Assembly: GCF_902459465.1 (NCBI RefSeq)
Contig: NC_047083.1
Span: 10,283,526 to 10,347,525, forward strand
Direction: 5' to 3'
DNA: 64,000 nt
Source: Asterias rubens
Lineage: Eukaryota > Echinodermata > Asteroidea > Forcipulatida > Asteriidae
The position numbers and the translations under genes are program-made. The notes below the pieces were generated by a model that worked only from the letters and a program-made list of their open reading frames with translations, ran no database searches and was not told where the DNA came from. Below are positions 26,560 through 39,600 of the stretch, one piece after another (position 1 is the first letter of the stretch; every line of letters begins with the position of its first letter).

Positions 26560-26732
26560 CGTTGTGCATCATGGGTAATCTAAGATGGCGATATTTGTGT
26601 AGTGTCAGAAAATTTTAATTTGCGAAAAGTGAGATATTATTGTGTCAATTTGGGCCAGTACATGGGTTTTTCTTCTAATAAAGATCAGTTATAAAATGAA
26701 GAAGATTATCTGTTTCATCTAGTTTAATAGAG
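26560..26732 (+). promoter_or_regulatory. Candidate PHRF1 core promoter and noncoding exon 1
   Basis: TAAGATGGCGATATT at about 26581 resembles the YY1-type motif (AAGATGGCGGC) often found just downstream of TATA-less start sites. It is preceded by CATCATGGGTAATC. A good splice donor, AATAGAG|GTAAGT, sits at 26732-26733, which could join to the acceptor at 27566. An alternative donor (TACAG|GTATAT) follows the CpG-rich stretch at 26810-26880. Inference only. Confidence 0.4.
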
Positions 26733-27610
26733 GTAAGTAAAATGGTTTAGTAGACGAAGAAATCAACCCGTCTAGTCGACTCGGAGTTTGCGTAAAGCGC
26801 CGGCTTGGTAATTATTGGCGGCTGCCTTCTTCCTTGACCGTCGCGGCGGCCGGCCGGTCAACAGTGACGGGCTGGCTCTGTGGTTATTGACCGTATACAG
26901 GTATATGCTGCAGCAATTAGCGTTTTATTTGGAGATTTATTTAAAACAACAGACGTTCAGTTATCAGTTCGATGATTGTGCAGTGGTCAAATCAAAGATT
27001 ATAAACTTTTGGCAAATTTCCAAAATTTTGTCAAGCAAGTCATCTCAATTTTATTTATTTAGCAAACAAAATGTCAAAAGCAAAGTGTGCCAAATCGGTC
27101 GTGTTGGTCACTGACTCACTGTCCCCAGATCGCTGAAGACCTGGGAAAAGTTTCTGTTCTGTATGGCCCCACCACTTATTCATTTGATATGAAATAATAT
27201 AGTATGACCGTCGGGAGGAGGGTTAAGTTATCACAACTACTAATTCTAATTAACCTCAACATGCTCAACAATGAGATACCCCCTTTTTTTGTAAAAATTA
27301 GTGAAAAAGTGGTGGCGTCATATGGAAAGTTATGCAAGACCTGACTAGCCTTCTTTTGGGAAAACCTTTCTTGTTCATATATGATGTTTTTCAATTTCAG
27401 ATCTATTTTTGGAGACAAAAATATAACTCCAAATTGTAGCTTTCTTGAATTTGGAAATACTGATGTTATGTGAGTTCTCTGTTTTAATTGTGTGGTGTAC
27501 AGTGACGCAACTTGTTTAAATTAATTTATAAGTCATCTAATTTATAAATTTTACTGCAAATTACAGGAATGTTGGTGTAATTTATGAACTGAAGCTTTTA
27601 CTTGACAAGA

Positions 27611-30600
27611 ATGGAGCAAGAGGATAATTTTGGAGGAACGGATCAACAGGAAGAAGAAGAGGAGGAGGGTGAAATCGAAGGATATGATGGAGAAGGTAAA
27701 TCAGCAAAAAGGAACTGCCATTCAAGCCTCGATATTTTATCTTTGAACATAATGAAAATGAAAAGGCCATTTTCACTTTGCAAAGGGCACTTCTATTGGA
27801 AGAACTCAAATCAATGGGAAATTTTTGAGAGCAAACAGAAAAAGCTAATCTAAATGGACTATCGTATACATGTTCTTAATACAGAAACAATGGAAGATTC
27901 TGAGATTCAAGATGGCAATGATGAAGAAATAGAAGAAGATGATGAGGATGAAGACGAAGAGGATGAAGACGAAGAAGAAGAAGAAGTTGATGGAGATGAA
28001 GGTACGGATATGTAGCAATGGAAAGTAATAAGATTAAAGACTGCAAAAAATAGATAATGGCCTGACGTTTCAACCGTAGCAGAGTCTTTCTCGAAGGCTA
28101 AATGACAACAAAACAAACATGAACAGGTCTATAAGTGCATGGCTTGAATTCCACATTCTTTAAGGGGTACAGAAATTGTCCTCTAGTAAGCGGCACTTCT
28201 ATGAGGAAAATTATAGTCTAGTCGTCTTGAGAAGAAGTATTGATTCGAGAAGAACGGAGAAGAGTGTTCTCTCGACGTTACAAAAAGAAAGCTCTGCTCG
28301 TCTTCAGCTAAAAAGATAAAAATATTAAGTTTAAATTTGTTGTTTTTGCAGAAGATGAAGAAGATGGTGATCTAGAAGAAGGTGAAGAGCTCGACGATGA
28401 TGAAGATGATCTTGAAGATAATGAAGAAGATGAAGAGGAAGCAGATGAAGGGGAATGGGAAGCCTTCGATGACGATTCTGATGAGAAGTGCCCAGTTTGT
28501 CTTGACAGCTTCTTTGATAAAGACGTTGGAACTCCAGAGAGCTGTGATCATGTCTTCTGTCTGGATTGCATCTTGGAATGGAGTCGGGTATGTAAAGAAA
28601 GAGTTGAAGAGGTTTCAGGGTGGCTCAGTGGTTTCTTTCCCTGCCTTTCACCTCTGTGGACCTGGGTTTGAATCGCATTGGATTTGGTTTTAATGACACC
28701 ACGATAGCACATAGCACAGCACTCAGCGGGATTACGGAAGGCCCTTAGTGAATAGAACATCATTGGGAGGACCCACAAACGAGATTCGCAAGGTTGTGTG
28801 TGTCTACATGTGTCTACTGTGTTGATGCAATCACTATGATATCATACTGGCGTAGTTGTAAAGTTTAACTACATGTAGTCATGCAAAACCACAGTGGATG
28901 ATATTGAATGATCAAACGAAGGTATATTAAACTAACTTTTTTACGATCTGGTTGTTTTCTTACAGAATATCAACACTTGCCCAGTTGATCGTAGTTTATA
29001 TCGTTCCATTTTGGTGAGAAACTCGTACGATGGTGAAGTTGTCCGAAGGATTGAGGTGGACCAGAGAAAACCAAAGGAAGATCAAGACGAGGAACCTGCC
29101 TCTTATTGTGAGGTAAGCGTCTTAGAAAATAATAAGAACTCTTTTAAGACGTTCTTAAAGGCACTGGACACCTTTGGTAACTGTCAAAACCCAGTCTTAT
29201 CACTTGGTGTATCTCTTCATATGCACAAAATGACAAACCTGTGGAAATTTTAGCTCAATTGGTCGACAAAGTTGCGAGATAATAATTGAAGAAAAAACAC
29301 CCTTGTCACACAAAGTTTTGTGCTTTCAGATGCTTGATAATTCTGACGTCTCAAAATCAAATTCAAATATTTAGTGGAAAATTACTTCTTTCTCAAAAAT
29401 TATGTTACTTCAGAGGGAGCAGTTTCTCACAATGTTTTATACTATCATCAGCTCTCCATTGCCCGTTGCCAAGTAAAATTTATGCTAAAAGTGATTACCA
29501 ATAGTGTCCAGAGCCTTTAGGCAATAAATGTTCTACAAGAACACATCTTGTGTCTGCAAGAATTGATTTACTTCTAATTCCAAACCTCTACTAATTTGGC
29601 CAGTCCAAGCGCCCTTTTTTTAACAGGAATTTACTGCGTCTGTCTTTCTAGGTGTGTGGACGTTGCGATAGGGAGGATCGCTTGCTTCTATGCGATGGAT
29701 GTGATGCAGGTTATCATTGCGAATGCCTTGACCCTCCACTAGAACACATCCCTATTGAAGAATGGTATTGTCCAGAGTGTATTGCGCAAAATAGACACCA
29801 AGGTAAGAAAGTAGTTCTTTTTGAAAAAGACAATAGGGGTGTTTTCGTGGTCGTAACCAATAACTGTTTTGGTTAAACTTGCCACAGGTTGATCACTGGC
29901 TATTGATTAGTTTGGTTTTGACGCAATAGATGTCTGTTTTGCATCAGGGATAAAGAATATAATTTTTTTCCACCCTTTACATTGATGTATACTAAGCACT
30001 GTACACGCGGTACTTTCCTGAGTTCTGTGAAAAATCCAAAGGCAAATCACTCAGGTGGGATTCTAACCTTCGACCTTTGCGTTGCTGGTGGCTAGGGGCA
30101 GTTTGAATCCTATGTTTTAGCAGCAGGCACCGCGACAATTTAATAGTGTCAGTTTTCGTTGGGTTAAAGACCTTTTGCCTTTGTTTGTGTATTTTAAATA
30201 TGTTCCTGTGTATTTTCTTATTGTTGTGTATCTATTTGCATTTATTTTTTCTACCATGTTATCCCATCATTTCTAACATGTACATTTTTTTATGTTTGTT
30301 TGTGGGTGTTTCTTTTCTTTCAAGAATATTGTATAACAATGTGTTATTCAAATCATGAAATATTCTTCTGCTCTTTTTAACAATTATGTTTTCTTTTTAC
30401 CGCTTTTTGATGCCAATCTTTTTCCTATGTTAACCTTGATTATAGTGTAGTCATTTTATGGCTAGACTTTAAATTTCTCACCTTCTCATTTTAATGATGT
30501 TTTTGTGTGTTTTACATTATGTGTGCTTTTAAATGTACCATTTCAATTTTTTTATTTTTGTAACTTTCTACGAATTTGGCGTTATGGCCAAGAGTGGAAT

Positions 30601-33600
30601 GTGAATACCTCTGTGCCATTCACTTCTTCATCCTCTGTGCTTTCTGTATTTAGATTGATAATATTTTCATCAAATTTCTTGTTTTTGTAATTTTCAATCT
30701 GTGATGAATGTTGTTGTACCTTGAACACAATTCAGCCCCTGGGCTGCAATGGTTTATGTTCATAAACCAATAATATCATTTGTGTATTTTTTATTAAATC
30801 TGTGTTGTGCTTAAGCTGCTTTGATATTTTAAGTTTGTAAATGCATTATTGATTGGTGTGGGCCAATTTGTGAATATTACTTTTTCTTGTTATGTCATTA
30901 TCATAACCATATTTCTAATGACTTGTTGCAATTATATGTTTTACGTTCTTCTCTTACTCAGTTTCTTTAACTATTTTCACCTTGTTCAGGTTTTTAGCTT
31001 ATTGTTGGCTAGTCCAGAAGTAACTTTTTTTAAATAATTATTTTACTTTTAACATCTTGATTGAAATTTATTTTAGCTTGATTATTATTATTGGTTTATA
31101 AAAAAAAACATTCAAACTTCTCAGCCAAAGGCCTAATTATGTTTAAAATATAGAGTTTTGTAAAAACAGATTTGTTAAAATTTACAGAAAAACATTAAGA
31201 TTATTAAAATTCCTCCTCCAGGGGAAAACAAATTTAAAATAAATAAAATTAATTATTATTATTATTATTAAATGATCTCCATTTTGTGTCTGAACTCAAA
31301 CAGAAGAAGTGAGTAGTGAAGCGGAGTCTGAGGTGATTGAGCGTCGAGCCAGACCTCATGTTACTCGTGAGCGACCAGCAGCAAGAGCTATAGGAAGAAC
31401 TCATGTTAGTGAGCGAGTCCGAGCTCGGATAACTCTTGCTAGAGCTGAACGCCAACAAGATCAGGTGAGTATTAATCAGCAGAGAAAACATGTAGCAGTT
31501 GGAAGTGTCGTGGCTATGCAGTTAAGACACCAAATTTTAACTCTGGTGTTTCTGATCAGCAGATTGTTGGTTCGAATCCCCAGTTTGACACCTGTGTCGT
31601 TAAGCAAGACACTTCACCATTGCTTCGTCCTTTGGATGGGACGTAAAGTTGTTGGTCCCGTGTGTTGTGTAAACGCATGTAAACAAAACCAATGCACTTA
31701 TCTTAAAGAGAAGGGGTTCGCCCCGGTGTTCCTGGCTGTGGCTGCTGTATGTGCCGTAGCACCTTGTAAACCCTTATAAGGTGCTAATTAATTGGGTCTC
31801 ACTTCAATAACCTATCCGTCTGAAAGTTTATATATACTTTCACAGGTTTGTTATTTGATGCATATGTTGAGATACACCAAGTGAGAAGACTGGTCTTTGA
31901 CAGTTACCAATAGTGTCCAGGGTAAGGGCATTTATGGATGAGATAAAGTCTAAAAGTAAATGTTTTTTCATTTTTTCAGCCGAGTACTTCTGGGTCTATG
32001 GGTACACGACCTTCGACCTCTACAATAAGAAAGAAACCGGCACCCAGAAAGACAACAAAGAAGAGAAAAATCAAAAGGAGAAAAGTGACAAAGAGAAAGA
32101 AAAAGGTGACATCAAAAACATCAACAACAACTGGGAAGAAGGTTGTCAAAAAGCGCAAAGTTAAGCGGAGAAAAAAGAGAAAATCTAAGGTGAGAAAACA
32201 AGTTTGTGATCAATGATGAATATTTAATTTCATTCTTTTTTAAAATCGATTTGGTAAACAATAGTCCGAGAAAGATTTGTTTCTCTTTAAGTCTGTTAAA
32301 AACAATGAGGGACTTTTGATAGTATAAAATCATATATACGTAAAAATATCTTTAACAGATTGCCGGAAGAGTGACAAAGTCCGCTGGCCCTAAGACCATC
32401 AGAGGTCGTATTGCTGGTAAACTGATGCTTGTCAAACCACGTACAGGAAGTATGATGCCTGATATAAAGGTCAAAGGTCAACAGAGTCTAAACTACCGTA
32501 GACATGAGATTGGTGCAGCTACGTTGACGATCACTGGTAGCGATGACTTACTGGATCAAGCGTAAGTTTAGATTTCTCAGTTTTATTTTAATAGCGATTG
32601 CTCTTTGATGCAAGTTACTTATGACTGATTATTGTTATCGTATAATTGTCCATGTGACCTGTGACATCACAAAGTTTTTCACTTCCTGCAGGCACAAGTT
32701 GAACATAGCGAAATGGAAGATAACAAAATCTTACATTTTATGCAATTTGTAAAGAAGGTTGAAATTTAGAGATTGAATTTTTTGTTAGTATTGCTCTGTA
32801 ACATAGTTGTGTTTAAAACCGTAGAATGCAATACATTGTCAGTTTCTGTCAGAAATTTGAAAACAAATAATTAGAACGTACTTTTGCTGTTTCTTCTCAA
32901 ACAGTTCTATAATTTTGTGATTTTTTTTTCTTGAATAGATCGGATGCATCTACAAGCAAGGCTAATACCTCATCAGCTGGTACCCGGACTCCCAAATTGT
33001 AAGTATTAGATGTTCTAGATTGTATTAATAAAAACCTGATTGTTGATTAATTTTTTTGTTTTTCACTTTCGTTTGTATTTTGACTTTCTTCCAAAGTATC
33101 TTGGCATCCACAGCAAAAGACCGATCCATTAAGCTCCCCCCCCCCTCTTTGCGTTTTGCCCAATCACAACTCATTACGCAACCAAAGTCTGGCAAAATAA
33201 GGTCAGACATGCGTGCGCGTATACTTGGCTCGCGCGGCAGAGTTGTGCAGAATGGCATTGGAGAGGCTCATGTGTTCTTGCTCACACGTGCGCCGTGGGC
33301 CAAGCTTAATGGATCGGTCTATTGCCAATACAAATTTACTTTTTCCCCTTACTGGAAGCAAACTGCTGCAATCCTTCAAGAGCAACATTCAAGACCTGAA
33401 TCTTATTTTGTATTTTTTTGTTTTCTTTCTACCAAAGTGTTTCATCATCTTCAACGAATGATCTACTTGGAAACATTTTTCAAGGGCAAGATATGCTTCA
33501 GATGGAGAGTAAAGAAATCACTATCCATCGAGATGGATCTTTGTCTAAGATTGCACAAGGTAAGGCATGACATCTTTTCTTCCAAGATAAAATGCCGCCC

Positions 33601-36600
33601 CTTGTATCACACCCTGTGTCTTTAAACCAGGTGAGCAACTGGGTGTGCTGGTCCAGCTTCAAGCTGTACCCTATTGGGCCATTGTTGTCGAGTCCACAAT
33701 CATGGCTCCCCTCCTGGAACCAAACAATAGACACAACCTTAAGCTGAGATTAATCCCCCAGAGTCAATAATCCTTTAACAATCGCCCATTATACTCGCCA
33801 TGAAGTATAGTCAGGGAGATGGCTCAGTGAGCTATTAATCCTAACCACTTCAGTGTTCTCCACAGACTTTTTTTTTAAGAGGGCCGCATGACGGAATAAA
33901 AATGACGGCCTTCATCACATGCAGTTTTCAAAATGGAAAAAAAAAAAGAATTTTTGGACAATTTTGGCCCTAAACAATACTTTTTCCATCAAAAACCATT
34001 ATCATGAATAAGTGATTAAGAGGTTCTGTCGCTAAAAACGCTGATTTTTTTCCCATTTACTTCAGATTCCCAAGACAAGAATACATCAAACCCAAGAAAA
34101 CTATCATCGGATCAAACAAAAGAAATGGATTCTGATGAACATAATGTTGAAGGAGAAACATCAGTGGGGAAGGATCGTGAAACGAGACGAGCATCAAATG
34201 AGCATCTTGAAGATGAAGACGCTGAGAATGTATCGAAGGAAATCTCAGGACATGAGAGTGAAGATTATGAAGGAGACGATAGTGATGAAGAGGTCGGTGA
34301 AGAGGTTGGTGAAGACGTTGGTGAAGACGTTGGTGAAGACGCTGGTGAAGAAGATGATGATACTGGGATGGAAGAAGATGAAGAGGACAAAGGAGACGAG
34401 ATGGAAGAAATCTCAGGTGAGTTCAGTCATTTAAGACATTACAATCAGTGCTTAAAGGCACAAAGGGTTAAGATTTATTTAAATTGTGTAGCAATCTTTA
34501 ATTGCTAAGCAAAGTTTGATGTCACAATACAAATCACTATATGGAAAGGTTTGCAGTATCACCATGTAATGACTATCTCTAAATGAGTTGGGGTGGTTCT
34601 GAAAAGAACTGTTGGTTGTCACTTTGGCAAACAGCTCGTCCTTAAGTTGAATCTTAGTGCTTTATGAAATCCACCCCTGGATACCTTTAGTAATTGTCAA
34701 AGACCAGTATTCTCTCTTAGTGTAACCTAACATGTGCATAAAAAAAAAACATTGAAAATTGTAGGCTCAATTGGTCATTGAAGTTGCAAGAGAACAATGT
34801 TTATCTATTAGCACAGGTTAACGATGTACATATTTTCTTCTTGAGTTGGATCTTTTAGTTCTACCTTGAGACGTTGTTTTTAAATGACTTCTATTTTCCT
34901 CCATGCAGATGATGACAAGGTTGCTGGTAAGCACGATGGATCCATCACATGCCAAGCCTCAAGCAGTAGCTTCGAAGAATCAGACGAAGAAAATGTCTTT
35001 GAAGACAAGAAGTTGGCGTCAAGAAGAAAGGATAAATCCTATCATAATGAGGAAGAAGGTCTTATTGATGACAATCAAGGTAGACATCAGAATCGTGGTA
35101 GGAGCTCCAAAAGCCATCGGTCAAGACGATCACAACGGAAGTCGTCCTTAGAGGAGGGTTTGATTGATGAGGAGGGAGATAATAAAATGGACAGGAGATC
35201 AATTTCGGAGGAGGAAGGATTGATTGAAGATGAGCAAGAGTATAAGATTCACTGTAGAAGTAAGAGACGAGCTTTGCATTCAGATGAAGAAGGTCTGATT
35301 GCTGATGATGAGGATGTAACGAAAGGAAAACAAGATTCAGAGAAGAAAAGGGAGACATCTACAGAGGATAAACGGCATCATGGTCATTCATCCGCGGAAG
35401 AAGGAGAAGTTAAAACTGATGATGAGGAAGGATCGAGTAGCTCTAAGAAAAAAAAGAAGCATGAGCACAGGCGTCAACGGAGTAGAAAAGATACTCGCAT
35501 GGTTGTAATCGATTCTGATATATCGGTGACGATTCCTAAAAGACCACTTGCGGAGATTAATCAAGGGAGAAAGAAGACTTCCGAGGGGAGAGGGTCGGAT
35601 TCACCAACATCAAGGGAGCGGGAGTTTGAAAGGGGGGAGAGCCAGCGAGCCGATCAAAGTGTCTTTGGAGATCTGAGACATGTGATTCAAGTTAAACGAG
35701 ACGTTCCTTTTAAGAGACCAAGTCGTTATGATGCGTATTGGAATGAACTAGAAAGACAACGGAAATTGGAGGACCAGATAGCGGAGAAAGCCGTCGGATG
35801 GGACGGCCATGGGATCTACGAGAGACCGTTCCCGTACGAGGAAGATTGGGGAAGGATGGTTCTGGAGCCACCGCCACCGGAGCGACATTGGGAGAACTTT
35901 ACAATCCATCGAGAACGATCACCGGTAGAGGGCTGGAGGAAAAGTAGTAGCATGGAGAGAAGGGTTGAAGCAGAGCGGAGGATCGATGTCGAACGCCAAA
36001 TGGAACATGAAAGATTTGAAGCAGAGCGGAAAGCAGAGGTACAAAGAAAACTAGAATCGGAACGACGGATCACTGATAGGAAGCTGGATGGAAGGAAAGA
36101 GTTGAAGAATGATCATCGAGTCGAAGTGACACGTAATGGCTCCAAGAAAGTTGAGGCTATAAAGGGGAGAAGTGACCACAAGAGAGATGTAGATTCTGTG
36201 AAACAGAGACATAAAAGTGACTTTGAAAATAAAAGAGATTCAACTATTGGAGATCTCGATCGGAAGAAGTCAAGCAAGGGAAGTGAAAATGTGAAACGCA
36301 AACAAGAAGACGGTAAGAGAGAGTCGAGACGCAAGGTTGATTCAAACCGGCCTGAGAAAGAACGTCACAGACACCAGAGGAATAAAGAGCGAGAAAAAAC
36401 AGAGAGGGAAAAAGAGCCCAACATATCGGACCCAAGTAAACAAAGGGAGGCTATTCGGTCGGACCCACAACCAAGAAGTATTTCATCTTCTAAATATTCA
36501 AGCAATAGAGAGAAAGAGAAAGATAAGCGCAGAGACAAGCAAAACTCACAAACTAAACAGAAAACAGATCAGGACTTGCCTAGGAATAAACAAGGACGAG

Positions 36601-39600
36601 AAGCATCAAGTGTCAAAGGTCATACTGCTGTGCATGGAAAGGAGCGTTCGACGTCACATGACACTGAGCATTCTCATGGCGTGGAGCGAACATCGTCTCA
36701 TAGACATGATCGGTCGGTATCAAGCACTCGACGGGATCAACAAAGGCAAGAACGTTCAACTTCAAGGCAACATGAGCGTTTGCAAAAACATGGTCAAGAT
36801 CATTCTTCACATTCACATGTGGATAATCGTGTTGATAAACATAAACAACAAAGTGACAAATCAAAAACTAAAGTGAAAACGTCTTCAAAAGCTAGGGGGA
36901 AAGATGGTACAGATAGAAGCAAGAATGTTAAAGAGAATCAGAGAAGGAAGCAAGATGATCTCCCGCAAGCGAGCAGTACAAGCGATGAAGTACTTGCTGT
37001 CCCATTGAAATCAAAGAAGAAGATTCGAGCAAGAAGTCCGAGTACGTCTCAAACTGGGGATGAATTGGTGACAAACGAACCAACAATGCAACGTCCAATC
37101 ACAGTCCCAGCAACTGAAATGGTGGTTGACAAGCCGGTGGTTGAAAAACCCAAAAAGAAGAAAAAGGATAAAGCTAAGAAAGTGAAGAATAAGACGACTG
37201 AAGATGGGAAAGTTAAGAAGACCAAAAAGACAAAGGCTGGAAAAACCAAAAAGCAAAAAGTTGTTGTTGAAGAAGTGCAGGAGATTGAGGAAACTGTTCC
37301 TGAAGAAGAACACGTCGAAGAGGAACCTCTAGAGGAAATTCAAGAACAACCGGAAGAAGCCGAACCTGAAATTGCTGAGAATAAACGTTCCGCGTCTCCT
37401 CTTGCTGAGGAACCTGCCAAAAAAGCACGAATAGAAGAAGAAACCGAAGATCAAGACAAACAAGAAAAGACGGAAACTCAAGAAATCAAAGAACCGGTAG
37501 AAAAGAACCCACTTCATGAGTCATCGTCAGATGTTGAGGTTGTTGATGGACCAACAAGTTTTGATGAAATTATTGACTTGAGCCAAATCTCTTCGGATGA
37601 TGAAAGTTTACCGTCCCCCTCTGAAAAGTCCAAAGCAAAAGAAAGCACACTTTATGATCCTTTTGACCCGACAGCTTCGCCAGAAACCATTAGCTCTCCA
37701 GATATTGATGACAGACATCCTTCCGATAAAAATCACAGATTTAGAGACAGAAGTCGCTCTCCACAACGGAGAAGTGCCAGAAGTCCTGTAGGAAGAGCGT
37801 CATCTCCAAGACGACGAGTAAGTCCTCGAAGACAGAGAAGTTTCTCTCCAAGAAGGAAAAGTCCTTCCAGACAAACATGTTCATCTAAGGATCGCGGATA
37901 TTCATCGAGGAAAAGAAGTCCTTCTCCACCGAAACGAAGTCTTCAAAAGCGACGAAGTCTGGAAAGAGTTGTTGCTACTAGAAGGTCGACCTATTCTCCT
38001 CCGAGATCCCAGAGGAGGCAGTCGCCTAAGAGGCATCCATCTCCAAAACGAGCTGCATCCCCGAGGAAACGTAGCATTTCCCCACGAAGACAACCTGGAT
38101 CGAAACGAGGACGTGCTGAATCTCCAAGACGCCGTAGTGTTTCACCTCGTAGAAACTCGTCTCCTAAAAGACGAAGAGCATCTCCAAGGAAAAGCATCTC
38201 ACCGAGGAGAAGGAATGTGTCGCCTCGACGGCGGAGTCGGTCGCCAAAGAAGAGGAGTGTGTCTCCAAGGCGACAAAGAGTCTCTCCTAGGAGGCAGCAG
38301 ATGGCTTCCAAGAGACATAGCATCTCCCCAAGGAGACAAAGTGCTTCAAGGAATCAAAGTTCCTCCCCAAGACGACGAGATGTGTCTCAAAGACGGAAGA
38401 GTATCTCGCCAAGAAAGCAAATCAGATCTTCAAGGAGAAGTCTTTCTCCAAAACACGTATCTCCACAAAGACGAGTTGTCTCCCCAAGAAGGTCCGTCTC
38501 TCAAAGACGAAGTGTTTCTTCAAGAAGTTACTCGTCAAGTTCCCGGAGTTCGAGAAGTCCTAGTTCGTCCAGCAGCTGGAGTACCTCATCTGATAGTTGG
38601 AGTTCTAAGTCTTACAGCCGAAGTCCTTCGCTTAGCAGTCGCAGTCCCTCGCCAAGAGGTAGACGTTACTCCTCACGTGATCGAAGCTCTTCATCTGATC
38701 ATTCTAGAAGTAGCTTCTCATCCGCAAGGAGTTCTTCTCCTTACCGAGGATCATCTCCAAGAAGACGATCACCATCTCCTAAGAGGTCTCATCAAGTTCT
38801 CCGTCGAAGCCCAACTCAGGCGAGTCCTTCTTACAGACGTCGTGTCGACTCCGATCGTAGCCCAATCCCCGCTCCTCAACCTCTCCCAGATAGCACTCAA
38901 GGCTCCTACAAGGTCGTCTCAGCAAGTCCGAGATCTCCAAATCAAACGATGGCTCCAGCGACAAGTACGACAGATAATCATTTATCATCGAGCGCGTCCA
39001 GTCAGATCAGCCACATTCTTGGTCAGCTTGCCAGCAATCCAGCAATCCAATCAGCTCTTAACTCTGCCAATCGCTCCAACCAGAAAGGTCACGATGATTC
39101 TGCGTCTTCTTCAAGCTCCATATCTGGCTTCTTGAAATCCAGCGAGGCGTCGTTCTCATCGCCTCATGGCCGAGAGGCAAAGACAAAAGGAGACATGGAT
39201 GAAAAAGACATGATGAATCTTGATGATGTGAATGAGGATAATATTGAGTCGTCAGCAGTTGACTTGTATAACAAGAACTCTAGGGATAGGGTGAGTGCTT
39301 TCTATGATCCGTTTGTCTGCTTGGGTGTTATATAATATAGACTATTGAGTCGTCAGCAGTTGACTTGTATAACAAGAACTCTAGGGATAGGATGAGTGCT
39401 TTCTATGATCCGTTTGTCTGCTTGGGTGTTATATAATATAGACTATTGAGTCGTCAGCAGTTGACTTGTATAACAAGAACTCTAGGGATAGGATGAGTGC
39501 TTTCTATGATCCGTTTGTTCATGATTTGTGATGCGATAAAGCAAAAAGAGTTGTGCGTCGACCCAGGTCATTTTTTAATTTGTTGAATACATTTGGAAAG

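Noticed and set aside
27907-28116. Antisense poly-serine frame
   Set aside because: Complement of the GAA/GAT-rich acidic exon of PHRF1; composition artefact.
33056-33625. 189-codon frame across a PHRF1 intron and exon
   Set aside because: It spans a MITE and reads the exon at 33438-33559 in the wrong frame; the correct frame matches the PHRF1 [10 protein letters not shown] block.
37969-39135. A 388-codon open frame overlapping the RS-rich exon of PHRF1
   Set aside because: It is an alternative frame of the SPRR repeat region, kept open by codon composition. The annotated frame is continuous with conserved exons on both sides.
34909-39290. Classifying the giant exon as a separate SRRM2-like splicing gene
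   Set aside because: Splice phases join it cleanly to the RING/PHD exons upstream and the SRI-like PHRF1 C-terminus downstream.
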